A stretch of DNA of 64,000 nt, from the NCBI RefSeq assembly GCF_900102085.1, contig NZ_FMVM01000020.1:62001-126000 (forward strand), given 5' to 3'. Source of the stretch: Paenibacillus polysaccharolyticus. Lineage in GTDB: Bacteria; Bacillota; Bacilli; Paenibacillales; Paenibacillaceae. The position numbers were made by a program, and so were the translations under genes. Of this stretch, positions 35,546 to 44,649 are shown one piece after another (position 1 is the stretch's first letter; every line of letters begins with the position of its first letter). The notes beneath the pieces were generated by a model that saw only the letters and a list, made by a program, of their open reading frames with translations, searched no databases and was not told where the DNA came from.

Positions 35546-35881
35546 ATGGGCATATCCGACTTTGACGGCGAGAATATAGCTATTCAAGATACACCTTTTG
35601 GCTACACCATGTCTGTCATCGGTGGTAAGTGGAAGATGATTATTTTATATTTGCTCGCCGCCAAGCAACCGGTTCGTTTCAATGAAATGCAGCGGCAGAT
35701 TGGAGCGATCACGTACAAAGTTTTAAGTGCACAGCTCAAGGAACTCGAGGCCGATGGATTAGTTACGCGTAAGGAGTTCCCGCAGATCCCGCCCAAAGTA
35801 GAATATTCACTGACATCGAAAGCACAGACAATATTACCCGTGCTGGAACAGCTGTGCGAGTGGGGCGAAAAGAATCGTTAA
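35546..35881 (+). CDS. HxlR-family winged-helix regulator
   Basis: A 111-residue HxlR regulator. The core VIGGKWKMIILYLLAAKQPV, the RFNEMQRQIGAIT recognition segment and the VEYSLTSKAQTILPVL wing-helix are typical. The usual N-terminal redox Cys of YodB-like members is absent. AAAGGA lies 10 bases before the ATG. It is divergent from ridA and probably represses it and itself. Confidence 0.93.
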   Translation: MGISDFDGENIAIQDTPFGYTMSVIGGKWKMIILYLLAAKQPVRFNEMQRQIGAITYKVLSAQLKELEADGLVTRKEFPQIPPKVEYSLTSKAQTILPVLEQLCEWGEKNR

Positions 35882-36067
35882 AGCGGTAATGCCTTTAGAG
35901 ACAACGAATAAAGATGGATTCCCTGTCATTTTCAATGGTCTATATTCGGCATTCAGGTATCTTATGCTAAACTGAGTATATTCAGTAGATTGTGTTGCAG
36001 TCGCTGCACCATTTTACGATCACAAGACACGTTTTAGTTTTAAATCAGACGAAAGAAGAGATTGTTC

Positions 36068-36634
36068 ATGGGAAGAAAGCAATCGTTTACGGAAACAGAG
36101 CTGCTGGATATGACCAAAAAATTGGTGCTTGAGCATGGGTACGACGGTTTCCACCTCAAGCTGCTTTCGCAGCATCTCTCCGGAGCTCGGAGTACCATCT
36201 ATCAGTATTACGCCAATAAAGAGGAGATTGTGGCTGCTTGCATGAAAAGAGTCATCGCTAATGTATTGGAACATGCATCAGCCGTTGATGAGTCCGACCC
36301 ATTAGAAGCGCTTGAAGAACTGCTACTTATTTACGTTGAAGAAGCTGCGCTCCATCAGCTTCTAGGGGATGCGAATAAAATTAATACCTCCAACTCTCCT
36401 GCAGCAGCAAGAGATCTTGAATTTATTGAAGAAGCGCATCAGACACTCAAACTTCAATTATCACGTTTGTTTGAACGCGCTCAACAGGATAAATCTCTCC
36501 GCCAAGATATCCCTCTACCTGTACTTATTGGTGTCTTTTTTAACTTGTTCAATACACCTAACACGATGAATTTGCCTACAGCTGATTGGGGTAGACTACT
36601 TTTTCAAACGTGGATTGGAGGAGCCAAGAGATGA
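36068..36634 (+). CDS. TetR-family repressor
   Basis: A TetR regulator of about 188 residues. The helix-turn-helix covers about residues 8-50 (MTKKLVLEHGYDGF...ARSTIYQYYANKEEI); the rest is the helical ligand domain. GAAGAG lies 7 bases before the ATG at 36068; a TTG at 36062 is an alternative. It is followed by promoter-operator palindromes and an ABC permease/ATPase pair, so it very likely represses that exporter. Confidence 0.92.
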   Translation: MGRKQSFTETELLDMTKKLVLEHGYDGFHLKLLSQHLSGARSTIYQYYANKEEIVAACMKRVIANVLEHASAVDESDPLEALEELLLIYVEEAALHQLLGDANKINTSNSPAAARDLEFIEEAHQTLKLQLSRLFERAQQDKSLRQDIPLPVLIGVFFNLFNTPNTMNLPTADWGRLLFQTWIGGAKR

Positions 36635-36654
36635 GTTTTCTTCTTGGGACTAAT

Positions 36655-36730
36655 TTGACACAAGTGTCAATTATATTGTTTAATAAATGAGAACGTGTGT
36701 CGCGACACTTCAAATTTGACACAAGTGTCA
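36655..36730 (+). promoter_or_regulatory. Exporter promoter with three palindromic operators
   Basis: TTGACACAAGTGTCAA (36655-36670) and TTGACACAAGTGTCA (36716-36730) are two copies of one palindrome; GTGTCGCGACAC (36697-36708) is a third, perfect one with the same GTGTC half site. The first copy contains a consensus -35 TTGACA, with TTTAAT 18 bases on (36679-36684). The layout fits repression by the TetR protein. Confidence 0.7.
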
Positions 36731-36747
36731 TAAAAGGGGTTGAGAGA

Positions 36748-37869
36748 GTGTTTTTAGCTGTAAAAGAATTAATGCACAGTAAATTGAAATTTCTAATGAT
36801 TATCATCATTTTTGTATTGATCGCTTGGCTGGTATTTATTTTATCCGGTCTAGGCAATGGGTTATCCACGCTAGCTGCATCTACCTTTAAGAATATGAAA
36901 GCGGACTATGTCATTTTTGAAGAAGGCTCCCAGTCTTCCATGAGCAAGTCTTTATTGTCTGGTCAACGGGTGCCGGAGGCTGAAAAGCTGCCTAATATTG
37001 AAGCTGCCGCACCCATGGGTAGCACGATGGCGACAGCAATGAAGGGTGAAAGTTCAAAGAATGAAGATAAGGTCGATATTGCGATTATAGGCATTCTTCC
37101 AGGAAGTTTTCTAGAACCGAAGGTAGTCGAAGGTAAACCTCTATCTTCGGATAATCCTACTAGTGTAGTGGTGAATACTTCCCTTAAAGATGAGGGCTTC
37201 AAACTCGGAGATACGTTTCAATTAGATGGTACGACCGAATCCCTAACCATTATCGGTTTTGTGGAGAATGAGACGTATAACCACGTTGCATCCGTATTTA
37301 CACCGATCGATCAATGGCGGAAGATTGCCTTTGCTGCTCCAGGTTCCGATAAAGGCTTGGCTGAACCTGTGAATGCCATCATGCTGCAAGGCGAGAATAT
37401 AGATGCAACTGAAATCAATAACAAGTTGTCTGGTACGGATACCGTTACTCGGGGCGAAGCAGTACAAGGCATGCCCGGATACAAAGAAGAGAACGGCACG
37501 ATTCTGATGATGCTGGCCTTTTTGCTCGCTATATCTGCCTTTGTACTGGGTGTATTCTTTTATGTCATCACGATGCAAAAGACGAATCAATTCGGCATTA
37601 TGAAAGCCATAGGTGCCAGCAATAAATTTCTGAGTAAAACGATCGTATCGCAAGTATTTGTGCTGTCGGTAACAAGTATTCTGGTCGGTATTTTGCTGAC
37701 TTATGGAACTGCTGCGATTATGCCTAAAGGTATGCCATTCAAGCTGGAGACTAGTCTTGTTGTGACCTATTCCATCATTCTGCTCGTGATTGCAATGTTA
37801 AGCTCGTTGGTGTCTGTTCGCAAAATTACCAAGATTGATCCGCTTAAAGCGCTCGGGAGGGTTGAATAA
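36748..37869 (+). CDS. MacB/FtsX-type ABC transporter permease
   Basis: A permease of about 373 residues. One N-terminal helix (FLMIIIIFVLIAWLVFILSG) is followed by a large extracellular MacB-PCD-like domain and three C-terminal helices in an FtsX domain (MMLAFLLAISAFVLGVFF; QMQKTNQFGIMKAIGAS contact region). The start is a GTG at 36748 with AGGGG 8 bases upstream, downstream of the operators. It overlaps the ATPase by one base. It probably exports a lipopeptide, antibiotic or envelope-active compound; the substrate is unknown. Confidence 0.92.
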   Translation: MFLAVKELMHSKLKFLMIIIIFVLIAWLVFILSGLGNGLSTLAASTFKNMKADYVIFEEGSQSSMSKSLLSGQRVPEAEKLPNIEAAAPMGSTMATAMKGESSKNEDKVDIAIIGILPGSFLEPKVVEGKPLSSDNPTSVVVNTSLKDEGFKLGDTFQLDGTTESLTIIGFVENETYNHVASVFTPIDQWRKIAFAAPGSDKGLAEPVNAIMLQGENIDATEINNKLSGTDTVTRGEAVQGMPGYKEENGTILMMLAFLLAISAFVLGVFFYVITMQKTNQFGIMKAIGASNKFLSKTIVSQVFVLSVTSILVGILLTYGTAAIMPKGMPFKLETSLVVTYSIILLVIAMLSSLVSVRKITKIDPLKALGRVE

Positions 37870-38555
37870 TGACTACAGGTCTGCAGATGAATGAAGTCAC
37901 TATGGTTTACGGTGAAGGAAGTAATCAGATGAAGGCTCTTGACCATGTGTCCTTATCCGTAGAGCCAGGAGAATTTGCTGCTGTCGTTGGACCATCCGGA
38001 TCTGGTAAAAGTACATTTCTGTCGATCGCTGGGGCGATGCTTAAAGCATCTGAGGGAGAAGTCAGACTAAATGGAAATCTGATCTCGACGCTTACGGAGA
38101 AACAGTTGTCCACGATACGGCTCAAAGAAATCGGTTTTATCATGCAATCATCTAATCTAGTTCCTTATCTGCATGTTCTTGATCAGCTCCTTGTCGTAAA
38201 ACGAATGTCCGGAACCGTCAGTAAGGAGGATCAACAATTTGCCATGAAGCTATTGGAAGAGCTAGGACTCGGACAGAAGTTGCGGAAATTCCCAGAGGAA
38301 TTGTCAGGCGGCGAAAAACAGCGGACAGCCATCGCTCGTGCTTTAATGAATGATCCTAACCTGATTCTGGCGGACGAACCCACCGCAAGTCTGGATACCA
38401 AGCGAGCCCATGAAGTGGTCAGTCTCATGGCACAAGAGGTGAAAGCACGCCAAAAAGCGGCCATTATGGTCACGCATGATGAGCGTATGCTTGCCTACTG
38501 CGATAAGGTATACCGAATGAATGACGGAATTTTAACGCTCGCTGCAACGTCTTAG
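37869..38555 (+). CDS. LolD/MacB-type ABC transporter ATPase
   Basis: A 228-residue ATPase with all motifs intact: Walker A GPSGSGKST, Q-loop, signature LSGGEKQR, Walker B LILADEPTASLD and the switch His in VTHDERM. The type matches FtsX-like permeases, and its start overlaps the permease stop by one base. Confidence 0.95.
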   Translation: MTTGLQMNEVTMVYGEGSNQMKALDHVSLSVEPGEFAAVVGPSGSGKSTFLSIAGAMLKASEGEVRLNGNLISTLTEKQLSTIRLKEIGFIMQSSNLVPYLHVLDQLLVVKRMSGTVSKEDQQFAMKLLEELGLGQKLRKFPEELSGGEKQRTAIARALMNDPNLILADEPTASLDTKRAHEVVSLMAQEVKARQKAAIMVTHDERMLAYCDKVYRMNDGILTLAATS

Positions 38556-38628
38556 AATGAACTTTAACCGATGACTACTATTTTAGTAGGATAACTGCTT
38601 CATTTAGCTATTTAGCATTTTCAAGATA

Positions 38629-38662
38629 AAAAGCAGCAGAAACTATTTTCAGTTCTGCTGCT
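38629..38662. terminator. Terminator after the ABC exporter
   Basis: AGCAGCAGAA pairs with TTCTGCTGCT, followed by CTTTATTATT on the plus strand. It lies between convergent genes. Confidence 0.7.
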
Positions 38663-38677
38663 CTTTATTATTGTTAT

Positions 38678-39715
38678 TTATTCTGTGGTAGTCGGTACAT
38701 ATTCATTAACCTCAAACGTAAGGATTCTATCGAAAATGATATAGTCTTTTCTACTCTTAAACGGCCCGATATTATTTTTGCCTTTATCGACTGCAAACAT
38801 TACGGGGCCATTACCCGAAGCTTTTGTTTCATACCAATTAATAAAAGCATTTACTTGGGGCATAGATAGATCAAATTCCTTCTCTAATCCCGTGTTCAAC
38901 GTGATTGTTAATAGTGCTCTTTCTCGAATGATTAAAAGGGAGGCAGAAACCTCATTGGAAGATGCCCCTTCTCCAACACTATTTACGGCCGTTATTTTAT
39001 AATAATATGTAGTTCCCTCTGTAACGTTAGAATCTGAATAGTTAGTTGAATTTACTGTAGCAATTGTTTCGTAGGGCCCATCAGCCGAAAGGGATCTTTT
39101 AACATTATATGAAGTTGCCCCATTAACGGTATTCCAGCTGAGATCAATCTTAGAAACAACCGGTTCTGCTTTTAAGATCGGAGAAGCAAGATTAGGATTG
39201 ATTAAATAACCGGTATCATCAATATCAATGGCGTCTAGAACCCACCTTTTAGTATCCGTAGATTTTATTTGTACAGTATGTTCTTTTGAAACGAGGTCAG
39301 CTACTTCAAACACAAGAGCTTGATTGATTTGAACTGATGGTCCAGTTACAGAAACGGGAGCATAATCAACACCGTCGATGGTGATTAATAGATTTGATGT
39401 GTAGTCTTGATAAAGGGTACTAATGATTCTTAACTGTGTACCATAAAATGAGAATTTTACAGTTTGAGAAGAGTTCGTTGGATTATTCGGCAGATAATGC
39501 AACGAATTCCCATAGAATTGAGGTCCTGTCGTTGTCGTCCACTGGTTACCACTATAGACAATTCTACTATCCTTATCATCTATTCTGTGCCACCCTTGCT
39601 CAGCAGCTAATAACGGTTCACCCACTGTTGCAGCCATTACACTCGATCCAAAAAAAGATGAGACTAACAGGATGAACGCAGTTAGACCAATGAAACCTTT
39701 TAATTTCTTTAACAT
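38678..39715 (-). CDS. Secreted protein with FN3 domain
   Basis: A 345-residue exported protein. The signal peptide ends near VMAATVG (residues 1-29). Residues about 35-170 form a beta-rich, carbohydrate-module-like domain (GWHRIDDKDSRIVYSG...). An FN3 domain follows (LSWNTVNGATSYNV...TTYYYKITAVNSVGEG) at about 180-258. The last ~85 residues are a short alpha/beta domain seen in other Paenibacillus surface proteins. No catalytic domain is recognised. GGAGG is well placed before the ATG. It stands alone and is AT-richer than its neighbours. Confidence 0.85.
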   Translation of the reverse strand: MLKKLKGFIGLTAFILLVSSFFGSSVMAATVGEPLLAAEQGWHRIDDKDSRIVYSGNQWTTTTGPQFYGNSLHYLPNNPTNSSQTVKFSFYGTQLRIISTLYQDYTSNLLITIDGVDYAPVSVTGPSVQINQALVFEVADLVSKEHTVQIKSTDTKRWVLDAIDIDDTGYLINPNLASPILKAEPVVSKIDLSWNTVNGATSYNVKRSLSADGPYETIATVNSTNYSDSNVTEGTTYYYKITAVNSVGEGASSNEVSASLLIIRERALLTITLNTGLEKEFDLSMPQVNAFINWYETKASGNGPVMFAVDKGKNNIGPFKSRKDYIIFDRILTFEVNEYVPTTTE

Positions 39716-39853
39716 TACGAAACCTCCATTTTTTTTATAAACATCATACTATCCTTCATGTCCTCCTTTGTCCAAACATAAGATGGAATATATTGTAAAT
39801 TTTGATGTGTGAAATAAAACTAAGATTATGTATAACTTTTTCATTCCATAACA

Positions 39854-39896
39854 AAGAGCCAGCATCATAACCTCTTTGCTGACTCTTCCTTTTTTA
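39854..39896. terminator. Hairpin between the FN3 and AraC genes
   Basis: AAGAGCCAGCA pairs imperfectly with TGCTGACTCTT, followed by CCTTTTTT on the plus strand. It may end the AraC transcript on the minus strand. Confidence 0.45.
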
Positions 39897-39975
39897 CGCT
39901 AATCAATTTCCCCTCATTCGAATCTTCCACATAATTCAGACGATACTCTGTATTCAATTCCTCTCTTCATCTCGC

Positions 39976-40908
39976 TTAGGTTATTACGTTTTTCCCTCCT
40001 CCTACAAGTACCATCTGACGTTCATCCTGTGCTGGTCTGCTACGCCGATACGCACTTGGCGACATTCCATTCTGCTTATTAAAAATGCGATTGAACTGCG
40101 AAAAGCTGGTGAAGCCACATTGGGCAGCAATATCCGTAATTTTCTCACTCGAATGTAGTAACATTTGTTGGGCATTTCGAATTCGGGTCATCTGCACATA
40201 TTCCGTAAACGTGAAGCCTGTGACTTTGTTGAACTGGCGCGATAGATGATGTGCACTGACATAAAAGCGTCTGGACACCTCATCCAGCGACATCTCCTGC
40301 TGATAGTGACTGTGAATATAGGAAGCAATGGCATACATCCGCTGAGTCATGGATGATCCTTTTTCCTCGCGAACATAACTATTCTCCGCCGCATAGCGAT
40401 GAAGACCACATAGAAACTCGACAAACTTATGATGAATAGCTACCGATTGAATAGGAGATAACTGCTGTGATATCGCAAAAATATCGTTAAGAGGCGCAAG
40501 AATTTCCTTACGCCGTTCTTCCGAGAAGCGGAAAATGGGAACCTGCGCATTAAATATCGTAAACAGCTCGCTGTAACCGTTCTCAAGTCCAGGTAAACTG
40601 CGAGGCATAGCAAAATTAATCATTAACCTTTTGGGTGGCACACCCTTTGGATATTGGGTTTTATGAAGCAAAGCAGGCCGAAGCAACACAATATCATAGG
40701 GCTGCATCTCGTATAAACTGCCTTCAATAATATGTGCAGCGGTCCGATCCAGCAGAATGCAAATTTCATAAAAATCATGAAAATGCTGAAATTCCATATT
40801 GAGGTCATGCGAACGCTCGTCGTAATCCAGGTAATAATAAAGCGAATCCCCTGGCTGGTTCACATGGATCGCATATCCCTTCTCATATGTCAAAACCGAT
40901 GATGTCAT
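39976..40908 (-). CDS. AraC-family regulator with cupin sensing domain
   Basis: A protein of about 310 residues. Residues about 20-150 form an AraC-binding cupin domain (HFHDFYEICILLDRTAAHII); the last ~100 residues are the double helix-turn-helix (MSLDEVSRRFYVSAHHLSRQF; IAAQCGFTSFSQFNRIFNKQ). The ATG at 40908 has GAAGGAG 7 bases upstream. It is divergent from the alpha-mannosidase and probably controls it in response to a sugar. A 160-base mobile-type element ends about 20 bases before its start codon. Confidence 0.92.
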   Translation of the reverse strand: MTSSVLTYEKGYAIHVNQPGDSLYYYLDYDERSHDLNMEFQHFHDFYEICILLDRTAAHIIEGSLYEMQPYDIVLLRPALLHKTQYPKGVPPKRLMINFAMPRSLPGLENGYSELFTIFNAQVPIFRFSEERRKEILAPLNDIFAISQQLSPIQSVAIHHKFVEFLCGLHRYAAENSYVREEKGSSMTQRMYAIASYIHSHYQQEMSLDEVSRRFYVSAHHLSRQFNKVTGFTFTEYVQMTRIRNAQQMLLHSSEKITDIAAQCGFTSFSQFNRIFNKQNGMSPSAYRRSRPAQDERQMVLVGGGKNVIT

Positions 40909-40924
40909 GGACATGCTCCTTCCC

Positions 40925-41088
40925 TAGGGCGTGTCTGAAAACGCTGAAGAAAGCAGATTTTGCCGAATTTTCGTTCCAAGCAAGGAAGTTTCCCGCAGGC
41001 GTGCCGGGGCACGTCAAGGGGAAGTGACGTAGCAGGGGGCGAAAAGGGGATAAAAGATGCACTTCAGTAGATTTCAAGACACGCCCTA
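40925..41088. mobile_element. MITE-like element flanked by TA
   Basis: A 160-base element (40927-41086) with inverted ends GGGCGTGTCT and AGACACGCCC and further similarity inward (TGAAAA/TTTCAA, CTGAAG/CTTCAG). TA stands at both edges, which fits a TA target duplication as made by IS630/mariner-type or similar transposases. It has no open frame. Confidence 0.75.
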
Positions 41089-41177
41089 ATCATTCATACG
41101 TCTATTTTAGCATGAAATGCAATAAAAAAACGGCATTTCCAGCATACATTACGTAGTTTCTAGCATTTTTCGTTTGA

Positions 41178-41208
41178 TATGATAAAGTTAAAATGTCAGC
41201 GTTTTCAA
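41178..41208 (+). promoter_or_regulatory. Alpha-mannosidase promoter with perfect cre site
   Basis: TATGAT (41178-41183) is the best -10 element. ATGTCAGCGTTTTCAA (41193-41208) matches all 16 positions of the CcpA consensus WTGNNARCGNWWWCAW and would lie at the transcript start, which predicts glucose repression. The -35 is weak, which fits activation by the divergent AraC protein. Confidence 0.65.
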
Positions 41209-41281
41209 CGAGTAAGCTTCTATTGTTGTTGAAGTAACCCTTACAGCCTGTACTTACTAAATACCAAGGTGGGAAACACAT

Positions 41282-44200
41282 ATGAAATTGAATTCCTTGT
41301 CTACTCGAATCCATACGATTGTGAAACACTTGGAAAGTGCGCGATTAACTTCAAAAACGTATATACCTGAGCTTTATCATAAAGAGAGCGGATACCATAC
41401 CTGGGATCTCGTGCATGAAGACCCTTCTTCATGGAACGTGTTCCGCAAAGGTGATGGCTGGGGCGGCAAAGATGTACACAGCTGCTTCAAAACCCGCATT
41501 CGCATTCCCGACCAGCTGGAAGGAAAAAAGGTCGTCTGCGCCATCGTTACCGGTGCCACAGATATTTGGAACTACGATAATCCACAATTTCTGGCGTTCC
41601 TGAACGGAGAGCTCATCTGCGGTCTGGATGTAAATCATACTGAAATTGACCTGGCGCCTGCTGCTGTCAAAGGGGAAGAGTTTGAGCTGGCGCTGTATGC
41701 CTACTGTAGCACGTCCGCAGCCGATGTTTTCCTGAACGTATATATTGCCGAGCATCATGAGCCTGTCTCGAATTTGTATTATGACCTGAAGGCTGCACTG
41801 GATGCGGCAGACCTGCTACGCGAGGATGATCTGGAGCGTCTGAAGTTGATCGAACAGCTGAACGAAGCTGTAAATCTGCTTGATTTACGCCAAGAGAACA
41901 GCACAGCTTTTCACGCATCCGTACTGAAAGCAGGTGAGTATCTGCAAAACCATATCTATGGAGAAACTCGCCCCGACAGTGATCATATCCCGACCGTTCA
42001 CTGCATTGGTCACACTCATATTGACGTAGCATGGCTGTGGACGCTGGATCAGACACGTGAGAAGGTTATCCGTAGCTTCGCGAGTGTGCTTTATCTGATG
42101 GATAAATTTCCGGAGTACACCTTCATGTCCTCCCAGCCTCAGCTCTATGCATATTTGAAAGCCGACTTCCCGTCTTTATATGAGAAAATCAAAGAAAAAG
42201 TGGCCGAAGGCCGCTGGGAAGCAGAAGGTTCGATGTGGCTGGAGGCCGATTGTAACCTGATCTCGGGTGAATCGATGATCCGTCAGATTATCTATGGCAA
42301 ACGTTTCTTCAAGGAAGAATTCGGCGTAGAGAACCGTGTGCTCTGGCTGCCCGATGTATTCGGTTATAGCGCAGCGATGCCGCAGATTATGCGCAAGAGC
42401 GGGATCGATTATTTTATGACGACCAAAATTGCCTGGAATGATACCAACCAGATTCCAAACGATACGATGTATTGGAGAGGCATTGACGGTTCTGAGGTTC
42501 TGACACATTTCATCACGGCCAAAGACTACATTCCCCACCCGGAATTCGGAAAGCACCGTTTCGAGACCACATACAACGGACGTTTTAACGCTTCACAAGT
42601 GAAAGGCACATGGCAACGATACCAGAACAAAACCATCAACACCGATGTATTGCAATGCTTCGGATTCGGAGACGGCGGCGGTGGACCAACCGAGGAAATG
42701 CTAGAGCACGGCAGACGGCTTGAAAAAGGACTCCCCGGCGTACCCACGGTGAAACGTACATTTGTGCGCGAATTTTTTGAAAAGTTAGAGCAGAATTTAG
42801 ACGGCGTACGTTCGGTTCCGCGCTGGTCGGGCGAGCTATATCTGGAATATCACCGCGGTACGTACACGTCTATGGCACGTAATAAAAAGTATAACCGTCA
42901 CAGCGAATTTGCACTGTCCGATGCCGAGCTGTTCTCTATGATTCAACGTCAGGCGGATGCCCAAGCCGTCTATCCAACCGACACATTGGAACACGCTTGG
43001 AAGCTGACGATGCTGAACCAGTTCCATGATATTTTGCCAGGCAGCTCCATTGAGCAGGTATACATCGATTCGCAGGAGCAATATGAAGAGGTGTTGCGTG
43101 TCACGGACGAACTGAAGAGCAGCGCCTTGAACGGCATTGTAAGCCAGATTACGTCAGACGGCGAAGCCATTGTTGTCTTTAACAGTACCGGCTTTGCAAG
43201 GACAGATGTGGTGGAACTGCCCGCTTTTGCGAAAAAAGTAACCGTACACGATGGAGATCATCCTGTACCAAGTCAGTACACACCAGAAGGCGGATTGGTG
43301 TTCCTTGCCGAGAATGTGCCTGCATCAGGATACAAAACGTTCCGCATCACGCCGGATGCCGCCGCTGATCTTGGCAGTGCAGGTGTATCGGTTGCCCAGT
43401 GGCAATCCGAACAGCAATCCATCGAGACCCCTTGGTATGATATTCGCCTGAATGAAAGTGCTGAATTTGTATCCGTGTGGGACAAGCTGGAGGGGCGTGA
43501 ACTGCTTCAATCCGGCGAGCGTGGCAATGTACTGCAAGTATTCGAGGATCGTCCTGCGGAGTACGAGGCATGGAACATTGACGATTATTATGAACAGCAT
43601 ATGTGGGAGATCAATGACCTGCAGTCGATGGAATGGGTAGAAAGCGGCCCGGTACGTTCCGTGCTTCAAGTGAAAAGACAATTCCTGGACTCTGTCGTTG
43701 AGCAAACTATCATTTTCTACGCACATACACGGCGGATCGACTTCCGTACCTTCGTAGACTGGAAACAAGAACATTTGTTGCTGAAAGCAGCCTTCCCACT
43801 TGATATTTGGAGTGAAAAAGCCGTCTATGAGATCCAGTACGGTAACGTAGAACGCGCAACACACCGCAATACAAGCTGGGATCAGGCTCGTTTTGAGGTA
43901 TGTGGTCAGAAGTGGGCTGATCTGGCGGAGAGCGGCTACGGCGTTGCCCTGCTAAATGACTGTAAATACGGATATGACATTCACAATTCGGTGATGCGTC
44001 TATCCCTGATCAAGAGTGCAACCTATCCGAACGAGAATGCCGACAAAGAGCAGCATGTGTTCACCTACTCCCTGTATCCACATCAGGGTGATTTCCGTGA
44101 GGGACGTGTCATTCAGGCAGCTTATGATCTTAACCGTCCATTGGTTGGTCTGGAGATAGGTTCACAAACCGGAACATTGCCGGATACATGGTCGCTTGCT

Positions 44201-44455
44201 TCTGTAGATCAGGAGAATGTCGTGCTGGAGGTTATCAAAAAAGCCGAGGACAATGATGACATGGTCATCCGTGTCTATGAAGCCCATGGCCGCCGCAGCC
44301 GTGCCTCCCTGCAATTGCCTGAGGGAACAGGCGTCACAGCGTACGCATGTGATTTGCTGGAGAACATCGAAGCAGATTGCCTTGTGGAAAACGCGCGTAT
44401 CGCTTTTGATATCAAGCCATATGAAATTCTGACGTTCCGTATTCCGCGCGTATAA
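41282..44455 (+). CDS. Alpha-mannosidase, GH38
   Basis: A 1057-residue family 38 alpha-mannosidase. Zinc ligands lie in CIGHTHIDVAWLWTLDQTRE near residue 242; WLPDVFGYSAAMPQI near residue 355 carries the nucleophile Asp, and FHDILPGSSIEQVY holds a further active-site His/Asp region. N-terminal beta domain, middle helical bundle and C-terminal beta-sandwiches follow the usual order. No signal peptide is seen, so it should act on imported mannosides. It is divergent from an AraC regulator and has a perfect cre site. Confidence 0.95.
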   Translation: MKLNSLSTRIHTIVKHLESARLTSKTYIPELYHKESGYHTWDLVHEDPSSWNVFRKGDGWGGKDVHSCFKTRIRIPDQLEGKKVVCAIVTGATDIWNYDNPQFLAFLNGELICGLDVNHTEIDLAPAAVKGEEFELALYAYCSTSAADVFLNVYIAEHHEPVSNLYYDLKAALDAADLLREDDLERLKLIEQLNEAVNLLDLRQENSTAFHASVLKAGEYLQNHIYGETRPDSDHIPTVHCIGHTHIDVAWLWTLDQTREKVIRSFASVLYLMDKFPEYTFMSSQPQLYAYLKADFPSLYEKIKEKVAEGRWEAEGSMWLEADCNLISGESMIRQIIYGKRFFKEEFGVENRVLWLPDVFGYSAAMPQIMRKSGIDYFMTTKIAWNDTNQIPNDTMYWRGIDGSEVLTHFITAKDYIPHPEFGKHRFETTYNGRFNASQVKGTWQRYQNKTINTDVLQCFGFGDGGGGPTEEMLEHGRRLEKGLPGVPTVKRTFVREFFEKLEQNLDGVRSVPRWSGELYLEYHRGTYTSMARNKKYNRHSEFALSDAELFSMIQRQADAQAVYPTDTLEHAWKLTMLNQFHDILPGSSIEQVYIDSQEQYEEVLRVTDELKSSALNGIVSQITSDGEAIVVFNSTGFARTDVVELPAFAKKVTVHDGDHPVPSQYTPEGGLVFLAENVPASGYKTFRITPDAAADLGSAGVSVAQWQSEQQSIETPWYDIRLNESAEFVSVWDKLEGRELLQSGERGNVLQVFEDRPAEYEAWNIDDYYEQHMWEINDLQSMEWVESGPVRSVLQVKRQFLDSVVEQTIIFYAHTRRIDFRTFVDWKQEHLLLKAAFPLDIWSEKAVYEIQYGNVERATHRNTSWDQARFEVCGQKWADLAESGYGVALLNDCKYGYDIHNSVMRLSLIKSATYPNENADKEQHVFTYSLYPHQGDFREGRVIQAAYDLNRPLVGLEIGSQTGTLPDTWSLASVDQENVVLEVIKKAEDNDDMVIRVYEAHGRRSRASLQLPEGTGVTAYACDLLENIEADCLVENARIAFDIKPYEILTFRIPRV

Positions 44456-44566
44456 GGCATCTGGCTGAGCAGGCTTGTCATAAAGCGGTACAGCCCAAAT
44501 GATGTCCGCGTATAGACGAGTCCGAGAATCTGGTTAAATGCTAGCCGATACATCGTTCCATATGTA

Positions 44567-44607
44567 AAAGAGTGCCGCTTGTCCTTATGGACGAGGGCAC
44601 TCTTTTT
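44567..44607 (+). terminator. Terminator after the alpha-mannosidase
   Basis: AAAGAGTGCC pairs with GGCACTCTTT around an inner GTCC/GGAC stem, followed by TTC. It also lies just after the convergent reductase. Confidence 0.75.
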
Positions 44608-44649
44608 CTATGCGTTCTATTTCAAATGCTCAGTAATCTCGGTAGTCTC

